Of a DNA stretch of 64,000 nucleotides, positions 18,309 through 26,969 are shown in pieces. The notes beneath the pieces were generated by a model, which did not search any database, was not told the DNA's origin, and was given only the letters and a program-made list of their open reading frames with translations. The translations under genes were made by a program, and so were the position numbers. The stretch lies in the NCBI RefSeq assembly GCF_029813785.1, contig NZ_JARVKY010000002.1:1-64000 (forward strand), given 5' to 3'. The stretch is from Streptomyces sp. DH41 (GTDB taxonomy: Bacteria; Actinomycetota; Actinomycetes; Streptomycetales; Streptomycetaceae). Every line of letters starts with the position of its first letter. Positions within the stretch are counted from its first letter, which is position 1.

Positions 18309-19133
18309 GTGCTCCCGAGCCGCCGTGGCCGCTCCGCCCGCGTCCCCGCCGCCCTCGCGCTGCTCCTGGCGACCGCGGCGTCCGGAGCGCTGGCCGGCTG
18401 CGGTGACGCGGGCGGGCTGCGGAGCGCGGGCGCGACACCGGCCGCGCAGAGCCCGGCCCGGCTCTGGCCCGACCTGACACCGGCGTCGACTCCGGCCTAC
18501 GACATCGGCGAGGTGGACAACGAGGTCGTCAAGGGCGTCGCCGTGCCCGGCGGCGACATCCGCGAGGCGGATCCGGTGGCCGCCGTACGGGCCGAGATCA
18601 CCGCGCGTCCGGACGACTACCGGGGCGACGGGGCGCCGTACGGCGAGACGGCCCGCCGGATGGCGGACTGCGGCGCGGCCGGTGTCGACCGTGCCGACGG
18701 CGCCGACAGCGCCGACGATGCGGCCGGCGAGCGCGGCCGGTGCCCGGTGCTCAGGCCGTACTACCGCGACCTGACCGGCGACGGACGCCCCGAGATGACC
18801 CTGGGCTTCCGGCTGCTGCCCGAGAAGCTGACCGCCGTGCGCGTCTACACGGTCGAGAAGGACCGGCTCGTGCGGGTCATGTCCTACGACGACGCGGTGA
18901 GCGCGGTCGAGCTGGCCGGGCGGGCGGTGATCGTCCGGTCGCCGTCGGAGGTCGCGGGCTACGAGTACCGGCTGCAGTGGACCTGGGACCCCGACCAGCG
19001 GGCCATGCTCCTCACGAGCGACGAGATGCTGCGCACGGACGACAGCGGGAAGCACACGAAGCGCCCGTCCGCGTCACCGTCCCCGTCAGCCTCCGCGTCC
19101 CGGTCCGCGCCCCCGTCGGCGAGTGCCCCGTGA
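18309..19133 (+). CDS. lipoprotein coupled to a sensor kinase
   Basis: 274 residues from a GTG at 18309, preferred because GGAG lies 4 bases upstream and the signal peptide then has normal length; an ATG at 18276 lacks an SD. The lipobox is LAGC with Cys31. The mature part has a spaced DLTGDGRPEMTLGF element that resembles FG-GAP or EF-hand-like loops, and a Ser/Ala/Pro tail. Its stop overlaps the start of the kinase gene (GTGA), so the lipoprotein is probably an accessory sensor for that kinase. Confidence 0.78.
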   Translation: MLPSRRGRSARVPAALALLLATAASGALAGCGDAGGLRSAGATPAAQSPARLWPDLTPASTPAYDIGEVDNEVVKGVAVPGGDIREADPVAAVRAEITARPDDYRGDGAPYGETARRMADCGAAGVDRADGADSADDAAGERGRCPVLRPYYRDLTGDGRPEMTLGFRLLPEKLTAVRVYTVEKDRLVRVMSYDDAVSAVELAGRAVIVRSPSEVAGYEYRLQWTWDPDQRAMLLTSDEMLRTDDSGKHTKRPSASPSPSASASRSAPPSASAP

Positions 19134-20374
19134 GACTCGTCCTCCCCCGGGGGGCAGGCCCGCTCGCGGTGAAGGCCGCCCTCTTCATCACGGTGATGTG
19201 CTGTGCGCTCGCCGCACTGCTCGGCGTCCTCGTGCACGTCTCGGTGACCAACCAGACGGTGGGCCAGGCCCGGGACACGGCCCTGGCCCGGCTCGGGGAG
19301 GCGACCAGGGCGTACGAGGCCGGGGACCCGCTGCGGCGGGGCGCCGGCGTGGACCCGCCGGGGCTGCCGGAGCGGCTGCGTGAGCTGGCCGTCTCGGGCC
19401 GGCGCGGCACGATGGCCGCCGAGGACGACGGGCGCCCCACGATGTGGGCGGCGGGCCCCGCCACGGGCGGCCGGGCACTCGCCGTGCGGGTCGACCACAC
19501 ACAGGGACAGCGCACCATCGACGGTCTGGACGGCGCGATCGTGTGGTCGTCGGCGCTGGCGATCGGCGCGACACTGCTGGTGGGCGTGTTCGCCGTGACG
19601 CGGGTGACCAGGCGGCTGCACACCACGGCGCGGGTGGCGCGGCGGATCAGCGCGGGCGACCTCGACGCCCGGGTCGACGATCCCCGTGCCCAGGATCCGA
19701 CGCGGCCGCAGGACGAGGTGGCGTCGGTCGCCGCCGCGCTGGACTCCATGGCGTCGTCGCTGCAGGGCAAGCTGCTCGCAGAGCAGCGGTTCACCGCGGA
19801 CGTGGCGCACGAGCTGCGCACTCCGCTCACCGGCCTGCACGCGGCGGCCGAGCTGCTGCCGCCGGGCCGCCCCACCGAACTGGTCCGGGACCGGGTGGCT
19901 GCCCTGCGCACGCTCACCGAGGACCTGCTGGAGATCTCCCGGCTGGAGAGCGGGCGGGAGCTGCTGGAGGTGGACCCGGAGGCGCTGGGCGCGCTGGCCG
20001 GGCGGGTCGTCCGGGCCTCCGGCACCGACACGCGCGTGGGCGTCGTACGGGACGCGCGGGTGGAGACGGACCGGCGGCGGCTGGAGCGGGTGCTCGGCAA
20101 TCTGGTGGCGAACGCGCACCGGCACGGGCGGGCGCCCGTGGTGCTGACCGTGGACGGGCCGGTGATCACCGTGCGGGACCACGGGGACGGCTATCCGGAG
20201 TACCTCCTCGTCCACGGGCCGCAGCGGTTCCGCACCGAGGGCGGGTCGAAGGGGCACGGGCTCGGGCTGACGATCGCGCTGGGGCAGGCGGAGGTGCTCG
20301 GCGCGCGGCTGGCGTTCACCAACCCGCCGGACGGCGGGGCACTGGCGACCCTGACCCTGCCTCAGCAGCCCTGA
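19130..20374 (+). CDS. membrane sensor histidine kinase without an adjacent response regulator
   Basis: 414 residues, GTG overlapping the lipoprotein stop. Two membrane helices (about 15-37 and 138-158) flank a short extracellular sensor of about 100 residues. A HAMP domain follows (160-215), then the HisKA motif FTADVAHELRTPLTG with His227, an N-box NLVANAHRH, and glycine motifs DHGDGYPE and GHGLGLTIA. The neighbours give no response regulator: the next one is 20 kb away with its own kinase. The partner may be encoded elsewhere. The overlapping lipoprotein suggests signal input at the cell surface. Confidence 0.88.
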   Translation: MRLVLPRGAGPLAVKAALFITVMCCALAALLGVLVHVSVTNQTVGQARDTALARLGEATRAYEAGDPLRRGAGVDPPGLPERLRELAVSGRRGTMAAEDDGRPTMWAAGPATGGRALAVRVDHTQGQRTIDGLDGAIVWSSALAIGATLLVGVFAVTRVTRRLHTTARVARRISAGDLDARVDDPRAQDPTRPQDEVASVAAALDSMASSLQGKLLAEQRFTADVAHELRTPLTGLHAAAELLPPGRPTELVRDRVAALRTLTEDLLEISRLESGRELLEVDPEALGALAGRVVRASGTDTRVGVVRDARVETDRRRLERVLGNLVANAHRHGRAPVVLTVDGPVITVRDHGDGYPEYLLVHGPQRFRTEGGSKGHGLGLTIALGQAEVLGARLAFTNPPDGGALATLTLPQQP

Positions 20375-20396
20375 CCGGCCCGGCGGACCGGCCGGT
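20374..20396 (+). terminator. short hairpin after the kinase gene
   Basis: ACCGGCC (20374-20380) pairs with GGCCGGT (20390-20396), starting at the last base of the stop codon. The stem is 7 bp and GC-only; it is a plausible but weak terminator. Confidence 0.4.
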
Positions 20397-20441
20397 TCCC
20401 CGATGGCGCAGTGCGGCGGGCGGTCCGTGGCGGGCGCTCCT

Positions 20442-20490
20442 AATGTGGCGGTTAGTCACCTGTTGACCCAACGTGGCGGTCAGTCACCTG
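20442..20490. promoter_or_regulatory. two 21-bp direct repeats in the promoter of the SH3-like gene
   Basis: Copies at 20442-20462 and 20470-20490 match at 19 of 21 positions, with 28 bp between equivalent bases. The shared core is GTGGCGGT-AGTCACCTG, itself a partial inverted repeat (GTG...CAC). They lie 39-87 bp before the start of the secreted SH3-like gene. The arrangement looks like tandem operator or activator sites. Confidence 0.5.
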
Positions 20491-20528
20491 AAGTCCCGTT
20501 CGCTCCCCACTCCTCGGGAGGTACTCCC

Positions 20529-21005
20529 ATGTCCCTGCTGTCCGTACTGTCCCCGCGCTCACCGCTCCTGCGCGGCCTCGCCACCGCCGTCGCCGCCGGC
20601 GCGCTCGCCACCGCCGTCGCCGTCACGCCCGCCGTCGCGAACGACGAGTGGGGCGGCGGGGACTCCGGCTCCGGCAGCGCCACCGCCAACCCCTCCGGCG
20701 GAAACGGAGGCGGGAACGGCGGCGGAAACGGCGGTGGCCACGGGGGCGGGAACGACGGCCGCCAGGAGCAGGGCAGCTACCGGGGCGTCGTCACGGCCGA
20801 CCGGCTCGCCCTGCGCACCTCGCCGGCCCGCGGCTCGGACGTCATCCGGTACGCCCACCGCGGCGAGACCGTCCACATCTACTGCAAGACCCCCGGCGAC
20901 AAGGTGAAGGGCAACCCGCTCTGGTACCTCCTGACGGACGGCACCTGGGCCTGGGGCGCGGCCCGTTACATCGACAACGTCGGGCCCGCGCCGCGCTGGT
21001 GCTGA
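20529..21005 (+). CDS. secreted Gly/Asn-rich protein with bacterial SH3-like domain
   Basis: 158 residues, ATG at 20529 with GGGAGG 8 bases upstream. A signal peptide runs to about residue 36 (...AVTPAVA). Next is a Gly/Asn repeat spacer (GGNGGGNGGG), then a C-terminal domain of about 75 residues (GVVTADRLALRTSPARGSDVIRYAHRGETVHIYCK ... WAWGAARYIDNV) that fits the SH3b fold. Such domains usually bind peptidoglycan. It precedes the SEDS/PBP pair, supporting a cell-wall role. Confidence 0.8.
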   Translation: MSLLSVLSPRSPLLRGLATAVAAGALATAVAVTPAVANDEWGGGDSGSGSATANPSGGNGGGNGGGNGGGHGGGNDGRQEQGSYRGVVTADRLALRTSPARGSDVIRYAHRGETVHIYCKTPGDKVKGNPLWYLLTDGTWAWGAARYIDNVGPAPRWC

Positions 21006-21048
21006 TGCGAACGACTCCCACACCGCACCATTTGGGTAAGTTCCGGAC

Positions 21049-22431
21049 ATGACCAAGGCCGGAACCGGAACCGGAATCACCGTGGCACAGGCGGACACGC
21101 CCGCTCCCGTCGCCCGCCTCCCCCGGCGCCGTGGCATCGAACTCGCGCTCATCCTCATGGCCGTCCTGCTGTCCGTGTTCGGCTACTGCAACGTCGGCCT
21201 CGCCCAGCACGGCACCCTCCCGCCCGGCGCCGCCGGTTACGGCGCCGGGCTCGGCGTGCTCGCGCTCCTCGCCCATCTGGCGGTACGGCTGCGCGCCCCC
21301 TGGGCCGACCCGCTCCTGCTGCCCATCGGAGTACTGCTCAACGGCCTCGGCCTGGTGCTGATCTACCGGCTCGATCTGGAGACGCCGGGCGACCGGGCGG
21401 CCCCCACCCAGCTGGTGTGGTCGACGCTGGGCGTCGGGCTGTTCATCGTGGTCGTGCTGCTCCTGCGCGACCACCGCGTGCTCCAGCGCTACGCCTACGT
21501 CAGCGTCGCCGCCGCCCTCGTGCTGCTCACCGTGCCGATCTTCTTCCCGGCCGTGAACGGCGCCCGCATCTGGATCCGGGTCGAGGGCTTCTCCATCCAG
21601 CCCGGCGAGTTCGCGAAGGTCCTGCTCGCGGTGTTCTTCGCCGCCTACCTGGCCGCCAACCGCAGCGCGCTGGCATACGCGGGCCGCCGGGTGTGGCGGC
21701 TCCAGCTGCCCACCGGCCGGGTTCTCGGCCCGATCGTCGCCGTCTGGCTGGTCAGCGTCGGCGTCCTGGTCCTGGAGCGCGATCTCGGCACCTCGCTGCT
21801 GTTCTTCGGCCTGTTCGTCGTCCTTCTCTACGTCGCCACCGGCCGCACCGGCTGGATCGCCGTCGGCCTGGTGCTGGCCTCGCTGGGCGCGGTCGCCGTG
21901 GGCTGGCTGGAGCCGCACGTGCACAGCAGGGTGGAGGACTGGCTGCACCCCTTCGCGTCGATCGAGGCGGGCCGGGGACCCAACCAGCTGGCCCAGTCGC
22001 TGTTCGCCTTCGCGGCGGGCGGGGTGACCGGCACGGGCCTGGGCCTCGGCCACTCCGTCCTGATCGGCTTCGCCGTCAAGTCCGACTTCATCCTGGCGAC
22101 CGCCGGGGAGGAGCTGGGCTTCCTCGGCCTGACCGCGATCTTCCTGCTGTACGCGCTGCTGGTGGAGCGCGGCTACCGGGCGGGGCTGGGCGCCCGCGAC
22201 CCCTTCGGCCGGCTGCTCGCGGTCGGCCTCTCCTCGATCGTGGCGCTCCAGGTGTTCGTCATCGCGGGCGGGGTGACCGGGCTGATCCCGCTGACCGGTA
22301 TGGCGATGCCGTTCCTGGCCCAGGGCGGCTCCTCGGTCGTCACCAACTGGGCGATCGTGGCGCTGCTGATCCGGGTCAGCCACGCGGCCCGCAGCCAGGC
22401 GGGCCAGGCCGACGGGCAGGTGGCGCCGTGA
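21049..22431 (+). CDS. SEDS-family peptidoglycan glycosyltransferase (FtsW/RodA/SpoVE type)
   Basis: 460 residues with about ten membrane helices. Diagnostic SEDS elements are present: NGARIWIRVEGFSIQPGEFAKV in the middle, an invariant catalytic-type Asp region in ERDLGTSLLFF, HPFASIEAG in the large loop, and SDFILATAGEELGF near the C-terminus. The enzyme polymerises lipid II into glycan strands. It partners with the class B PBP encoded 16 bp downstream. This pair is an extra, non-core SEDS/PBP set in Streptomyces as far as I recall. The start codon has a weak ribosome site (GGTAAG). Confidence 0.92.
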   Translation: MTKAGTGTGITVAQADTPAPVARLPRRRGIELALILMAVLLSVFGYCNVGLAQHGTLPPGAAGYGAGLGVLALLAHLAVRLRAPWADPLLLPIGVLLNGLGLVLIYRLDLETPGDRAAPTQLVWSTLGVGLFIVVVLLLRDHRVLQRYAYVSVAAALVLLTVPIFFPAVNGARIWIRVEGFSIQPGEFAKVLLAVFFAAYLAANRSALAYAGRRVWRLQLPTGRVLGPIVAVWLVSVGVLVLERDLGTSLLFFGLFVVLLYVATGRTGWIAVGLVLASLGAVAVGWLEPHVHSRVEDWLHPFASIEAGRGPNQLAQSLFAFAAGGVTGTGLGLGHSVLIGFAVKSDFILATAGEELGFLGLTAIFLLYALLVERGYRAGLGARDPFGRLLAVGLSSIVALQVFVIAGGVTGLIPLTGMAMPFLAQGGSSVVTNWAIVALLIRVSHAARSQAGQADGQVAP

Positions 22432-22447
22432 GAGCGGGGGAGCTCCG

Positions 22448-23905
22448 GTGACCCGGAACATCCGGCACGCCGCCGTCTTCTGCGCCCTGCTGCTGGTCGC
22501 CCTGCTGGTGAACGCGGCCCGGGTGCAGATCGTCCAGGCCCCGGAGTACGACGACAACCCGGCCAACCGCCGCCCGGACATCGCCCGCTACCAGCAGCCG
22601 CGCGGCGACATCCTGGTCGGCGGCGAGCCGGTCACCGGCTCCCGGGACACCGGCGAGCACCTTCGCTTCGAACGGACGTACCAGGACGGGCCGATGTACG
22701 CGCCGATCACCGGCTTCGCCTCGCAGGCGTACGGGACGACCCTGCTGGAGGCCGCCGAGGACGGCCTCCTCTCCGGCGCCGACCCGACGCTCGCCCCGCT
22801 CCCCCTCTGGAACGACGTCACGGGCGCCCACAACCCGGGCGGCGACGTCGTGACGACGATCGACGGGGCCGCACAGCGGGCCGCGTTCGAGGGGCTCGGC
22901 CGGCGCAAGGGGGCGGTGGCCGCGATCGAGCCGTCGACCGGCCGCATCCTGGCGCTGGTGTCCACCCCGTCGTACGACCCCCAGCTGCTGTCCGGGAACA
23001 GCGCGGCCGCCACCCGGACCTGGCACCGGCTGAACGACGACCCGGACCGGCCGATGCTCAACCGGGCCGTGCGCCGGACCTATCCGCCGGGTTCGACCTT
23101 CAAGGTGGTCACCGCGGCGGCGGCGCTGGACTCGGGCGTGATCCGGGACCTCGACGCGCCGACCCGCTCACCCGCCCCCTACACCCTGCCGGGGACGCGG
23201 ACCAGGCTGACGAACGAGGCCGAGGGATGCCGGGACGCCTCGCTGCGGGAGGCCTTCGAGTGGTCCTGCAACACGGTGTTCGCCAAGCTCGGCGTGGACG
23301 TGGGCGTGCGCGACATGGCGGCTACGGCGGAGGCCTTCGGCTTCAACGACACCCGGCTGCGCATCCCCTTCGCCGTCTCGCGGAGCACCTTCGACACCTC
23401 GGTGGACCGGGCGCAGCTCGGGCTGTCGTCGATCGGGCAGTACAACACGCGGGCGACTCCGCTGCAGATGGCGATGGTGGCGGCGGCGGTGGCCAACGGC
23501 GGCCAGGTGCGCTCGCCGTACCTGGTGGAACGGACTCTGCGGGCGGGCGGCAGCGTGCTGGCGACCGCGGGGCCCGGGCCCTCGCGGGAGGCGATGCGAC
23601 CGTCGACGGCCGCGCGGCTGAAGGAGCTGATGACCGGCGTGGTGGAGAACGGCACCGGCGCGAACGCCGCCATCCGCGGCGCCACCGTCGGCGGCAAGAC
23701 CGGCACCGCCCAGCACGGGGTGGGCAACTCGGGCGCCCCGTACGCCTGGTTCGTCTCCTGGGCGCAGGGCGACGACGACCTGGAGCCTAGGGTCGCGGTC
23801 GCGGTGGTGGTCGAGGGCTCGGCGAGGGACCGCGAGGACATCAGCGGCAGCGGACTGGCGGCGCCGATCGCGCGGGCGGTGATGGAGGCGGTGCTCACGT
23901 CGTGA
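22448..23905 (+). CDS. class B penicillin-binding protein (transpeptidase)
   Basis: 485 residues from a GTG with GGGGGAG 6 bases upstream. A single N-terminal helix (about 8-28) anchors it outside the membrane. The transpeptidase motifs are complete: Ser216-Thr-Phe-Lys219, Ser273-Cys-Asn275 and Lys417-Thr-Gly-Thr420. A short dimerisation-like region precedes the catalytic domain, as in FtsI/PBPA-type proteins. It cross-links peptidoglycan made by the SEDS protein just upstream; 16 bp separate the genes. Confidence 0.93.
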   Translation: MTRNIRHAAVFCALLLVALLVNAARVQIVQAPEYDDNPANRRPDIARYQQPRGDILVGGEPVTGSRDTGEHLRFERTYQDGPMYAPITGFASQAYGTTLLEAAEDGLLSGADPTLAPLPLWNDVTGAHNPGGDVVTTIDGAAQRAAFEGLGRRKGAVAAIEPSTGRILALVSTPSYDPQLLSGNSAAATRTWHRLNDDPDRPMLNRAVRRTYPPGSTFKVVTAAAALDSGVIRDLDAPTRSPAPYTLPGTRTRLTNEAEGCRDASLREAFEWSCNTVFAKLGVDVGVRDMAATAEAFGFNDTRLRIPFAVSRSTFDTSVDRAQLGLSSIGQYNTRATPLQMAMVAAAVANGGQVRSPYLVERTLRAGGSVLATAGPGPSREAMRPSTAARLKELMTGVVENGTGANAAIRGATVGGKTGTAQHGVGNSGAPYAWFVSWAQGDDDLEPRVAVAVVVEGSARDREDISGSGLAAPIARAVMEAVLTS

Positions 23906-23950
23906 GACAGGGACACCACGGCACGGACCGCCCGACCTGATGTCCGATAC

Positions 23951-24035
23951 ATGACTGAACCCCGCGTACGAGCTCGCCCAGGTCAACATCGCCTACCTCA
24001 AGGCTCCGCTGGAATCTCCGCGGTTGAAGGACTTC
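23951..24035 (+). pseudogene. remnant of a DUF3291 gene (5' end only, frameshifted)
   Basis: Reading from 23958 gives NPAYELAQVNIAYLKAPLES then PRLKDF, the conserved N-terminus of DUF3291 proteins (about 150-170 residues when intact). The ATG at 23951 reads into this frame only if one G (near 23957) is removed, so there is a +1 frameshift right after the start. After KDF at 24035 the similarity stops and no C-terminal part is found. It is a short decayed fragment next to a second pseudogene on the other strand. Confidence 0.65.
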
Positions 24036-24064
24036 GGAGCTCTTCGAGCGGCTCGCGGAGGCGG

Positions 24065-24557
24065 TCAGCCAGACGTCTGCGGCGGCTCCGAAGGCGACGC
24101 AACCGGTGGTCGGCGGTTGATCGCACCGAGGTCGATCGTAAGGGGGAACGGCACGGTCAGTTTCAGACGGTCGTGGTGGATGCCCGTGACGGTGTAGGTG
24201 TCCGTGGCTCGATCCAGCTCGTAGGTGTAAACCACAGGCAGCCCGTCGCTTTCCTCCACCCTCCAGTAGTGGAGGATGCCGGCCGCCGCGTACTTACGGG
24301 GCTTCACATCCCGGTCACGTTCCATGGAGTCCTCGGACACCACTTCGATGGCGAGGACGACGGAGTCTGAGTGATGCCAGGTCTGCTGAGGCCCGGTGTC
24401 CGCGTCCGCCCGGTACACCAGCACGTCGGGTTCCGGCCGGTTGCGCCGGTCAAGCCTGACACTGAAGCTCGTCGAGGTCGTCCGCCGTCCAGCCGCCCGC
24501 CGGCGGACGGGGCCACTCGTAGTCGTCGTCCAGCCCGTAGTCACGTGCGGGGCTCAT
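24065..24557 (-). pseudogene. Uma2-family nuclease-fold pseudogene, internal deletion and frameshift
   Basis: The normal start MSPARDYGLDDDYEW lies at the ATG at 24557 with GGGAGCG upstream, and runs to GGWTADDLDEL. The reading frame then stops at 24450. In another frame the C-terminal part continues (SVRLDRRNRPEPDVLV, then AIEVVSEDS, VKPRKYAAAGILHYWRVE, to about 24065). The join near 24463-24470 lacks roughly 55-60 residues that family members carry between these parts, including the ELIDG / SP core. So a deletion fused the two halves out of frame. Uma2 proteins have a PD-(D/E)XK-like fold; this copy should be non-functional. Confidence 0.8.
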
Positions 24558-24792
24558 GATCGCTCCCATGCGCTGGAGTCTGCCTGACCCAGCCAGCGTA
24601 CCCAGGAAGAATCCAGGCTCTTGGCTCCACCAGGCGATCCGGCCCCGCGCCGTTGACGCCCGCCTCACCTTCACTCCCGGTCGACAAGTCCCGCCCAAGG
24701 GATTGACGAGCTTGCTGACGCGCAGTCTCATAAGACGGAGCGAGTGGGAGTAACCGCCGGTAACCCGAACCGTACGACGAGGTGGGACAGCC

Positions 24793-25731
24793 ATGACGAC
24801 CCTGACGGAAGCCGACGCGCTCGACGGTCTGCGCGACGCTCTCGGCCTGCTCAAGGACCGGGAGCAGGTGGCCGAGCGGCTGCTCGCCTCTTCCGCCAAG
24901 CACTCCTTCGACCCGGACAAGGAGCTGGACTGGGACGCGCCCTTCGAGGAGGGCAAGTGGTTCTGGCCGCCGGAGCTGGTGTCGCTGTACGGCACGCCGA
25001 TGTGGAAGCGGATGAGCGAGGAGCAGCGCATCGCGCTCTCCCAGCACGAGGCGGCGGCGCTCGCCTCGCTCGGCATCTGGTTCGAGCTGATCCTCATGCA
25101 GTTGCTGGTGCGGCACATCTACGACAAGTCGGCGACGAGCGCGCACGTGCGCTACGCGCTGACCGAGATCGAGGACGAGTGCCGGCACTCGAAGATGTTC
25201 GCCCGGCTCATATCGCGCGGCGAGACGCCGTGGTACCCGGTGAGCCCCCTGCACCAGCACCTGGGCCGCCTGTTCAAGACGATCTCCACCACGCCCGGCT
25301 CCTTCACCGCCACGCTGCTCGGCGAGGAGGTGCTGGACTGGATGCAGCGGCTGACCTTCCCCGACGAGCGGATCCAGCCGCTGATCCGGGGCGTCACACG
25401 CATCCACGTCGTGGAGGAGGCCCGTCACGTGCGCTACGCCCGTGAGGAGCTGCGCCGCCAGATGGTGACGGCCCCGAAGTGGTCGCAGGAGTTCACCCGG
25501 ATCACCTCCGGCGAGTTCGCCCGCGTCTTCTCCGTCGCCTTCGTCAACCCCGAGGTCTATACCAACGTCGGCCTGGACAAGCGCGAGGCCCTGGCCCAGG
25601 TCAAGGCCAGCGGCCACCGCCGCGAGATCATGCAGACCGGCTCGAAGCGCCTGACGGACTTCCTGGACGACATCGGCGTGCTGCGGGGAGTCGGGCGGCG
25701 GCTGTGGAGGTCGTCGGGGCTGCTGGCGTAG
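24793..25731 (+). CDS. AurF-type diiron oxygenase/oxidase
   Basis: 312 residues, ATG at 24793 with GAGGTGGGA upstream. Two iron-binding EXXH motifs are seen, Glu129-x-x-His132 in IEDECRHSKMF and Glu209-x-x-His212 in HVVEEARHVRYARE, with further Glu ligands such as Glu88 and Glu178/179 in between. This is the pattern of the AurF/CmlI-like ferritin-fold diiron family. Members oxidise amines or act as acyl desaturase-like enzymes; the substrate is not predictable. A TetR-family gene follows after 36 bp and probably controls it. The 235-bp region upstream shows a possible -35 TTGACG at about 24705 but no clear -10. Confidence 0.82.
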   Translation: MTTLTEADALDGLRDALGLLKDREQVAERLLASSAKHSFDPDKELDWDAPFEEGKWFWPPELVSLYGTPMWKRMSEEQRIALSQHEAAALASLGIWFELILMQLLVRHIYDKSATSAHVRYALTEIEDECRHSKMFARLISRGETPWYPVSPLHQHLGRLFKTISTTPGSFTATLLGEEVLDWMQRLTFPDERIQPLIRGVTRIHVVEEARHVRYAREELRRQMVTAPKWSQEFTRITSGEFARVFSVAFVNPEVYTNVGLDKREALAQVKASGHRREIMQTGSKRLTDFLDDIGVLRGVGRRLWRSSGLLA

Positions 25732-25767
25732 GCACCGGGTGGGGCCGTGCCGATTAGGCTGCGGTTC

Positions 25768-26421
25768 ATGACCCCGCAGGCCTCCTCCCCCGCCTACCGC
25801 CGGCTCAGTGTCGAGGAGCGCCGCGTCCAGTTGCTCGGCGCGGCGCTCGCCCTCTTCGCGCACCGGCCGCCGGAGGAGGTCTCCCTGGACGACGTGGCCG
25901 AGCAGGCCGGGGTCTCGCGGCCGCTGGTGTACCGGTACTTCCCGGGCGGCAAGCAGCAGCTGTACGAGGCCGCGCTCAGGTCCGCCGCCGACGAGCTGCG
26001 GCTGTGCTTCGACGAGCCCCGTGAGGGCCCGCTGCTCGCCCGGCTCTCCCGCGCCCTGGACCGCTACCTCACCTTCGTCGACCAGCACGACACCGGCTTC
26101 AGCGCCCTGCTGCGCGGCGGCAGTGTGGCCGAGACCTCCCGGACCTCCTCCATCGTGGACGGCGTACGCCGGGCCGCCGCCGACCACATCATGAGCCACC
26201 TGGACGTCGCCGAGCCCGGCCCGCGGCTGCGGATGACCGTGCGGATGTGGATCACGGCGGTGGAGGCGGCCTCGCTGATCTGGCTGGACGAGGGCAAGGA
26301 GCCACCCTTCGACGAACTGCGGGACTGGCTCGTGGAGCAGTTCCTCGCCGTGCTGACGGTCACCGCCCGCCGCGACCCGCAGACGGAGGCGCTGGTCGCG
26401 GCCCTGGCGGGGGACGTCTGA
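25768..26421 (+). CDS. TetR-family transcriptional regulator
   Basis: 217 residues from the ATG at 25768; a GTG at 25747 is an alternative and neither has a strong SD. The helix-turn-helix is textbook: EEVSLDDVAEQAGVSRPLVYRYFPGGKQQLYEAAL (about 30-65). The C-terminal domain is all-helical for ligand binding. It lies 36 bp downstream of the AurF-type gene in the same direction, so co-transcription and feedback control of that enzyme are likely. Confidence 0.88.
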   Translation: MTPQASSPAYRRLSVEERRVQLLGAALALFAHRPPEEVSLDDVAEQAGVSRPLVYRYFPGGKQQLYEAALRSAADELRLCFDEPREGPLLARLSRALDRYLTFVDQHDTGFSALLRGGSVAETSRTSSIVDGVRRAAADHIMSHLDVAEPGPRLRMTVRMWITAVEAASLIWLDEGKEPPFDELRDWLVEQFLAVLTVTARRDPQTEALVAALAGDV

Positions 26422-26438
26422 CACCCGACGCCGGACAT

Positions 26439-26454
26439 CCGGCACCGGTGCCGG
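26439..26454. promoter_or_regulatory. 16-bp perfect palindrome after the TetR gene
   Basis: CCGGCACCGGTGCCGG, flanked by short direct repeats of the type GGACATC, in the 73-bp gap between the TetR gene and the next gene. It has no loop, so it is better read as a protein binding site or part of a terminator than as a simple hairpin. Confidence 0.35.
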
Positions 26455-26494
26455 GACATCTGACAGCGGCGCACGGATCGCCGACACTGGTGCG

Positions 26495-26866
26495 GTGAAG
26501 AGCGCAGACACCCCCTTCGAGGGCGGCCCCATGGACGGGCGGACGCTGCCCGTGCTGGTGGGGATGACCGGGCACCCGCCGAAGACCTACCGCATCCCCG
26601 TACCGGCCCCGGACGGCGGCCCGCCCACCGTGCTCGTGTACCGGCGCGTGCCCCGGGACGCCGGGGGCGGGCTCGGGTTCGCCCGCTGGAAGTACGTGTA
26701 CGCCCCCGAGGGCGGGAAGGGCTCCGGCCGGAAGTGGCCCTGGTCCAAACCGGATGCCGCTCCGGATTCCACTCCGGGCGTCGAACCGGGCGTCGAACCG
26801 GACGCGAGGCGCGCCGCCGATCCAGACGCCACGCCGGACGGCAAGCCGGACGACGCCCACGGGTGA
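26495..26866 (+). CDS. small conserved protein of unknown function
   Basis: 123 residues starting at a GTG (26495). The first about 75 residues (GGPMDGRTLPVLVGMTGHPPKTYRIPVPAP to WKYVYAPE) look folded and conserved-like, with a KTYRIPV strand and a Trp-Lys-Tyr-Val-Tyr strand. The last 45 residues are a low-complexity Pro/Asp/Gly tail with repeated P-D and VEP units. I do not recognise the family. Codon use is as in the neighbouring genes. Confidence 0.6.
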   Translation: MKSADTPFEGGPMDGRTLPVLVGMTGHPPKTYRIPVPAPDGGPPTVLVYRRVPRDAGGGLGFARWKYVYAPEGGKGSGRKWPWSKPDAAPDSTPGVEPGVEPDARRAADPDATPDGKPDDAHG

Positions 26867-26969
26867 CCCCGTTGCGCCGAACCGCGCACACTCGGCGCGC
26901 GGAGTCCGGGAACACGTCACATGCTCGCCGTGCGGAGCGGACGAGCCGCCCCGCACCGGAGGTGATGGC

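Noticed and set aside
23951..24557. Insertion sequence remnant as cause of the two pseudogenes
   Set aside because: I found no transposase fragment, terminal inverted repeats or target duplication in the interval; simple deletion explains what is seen.
24450..25118. 222-codon minus-strand ORF crossing the AurF-type gene start
   Set aside because: Only its last 35 codons (from 24557) are meaningful, as the 5' end of the Uma2 pseudogene; the rest is opposite the diiron gene.
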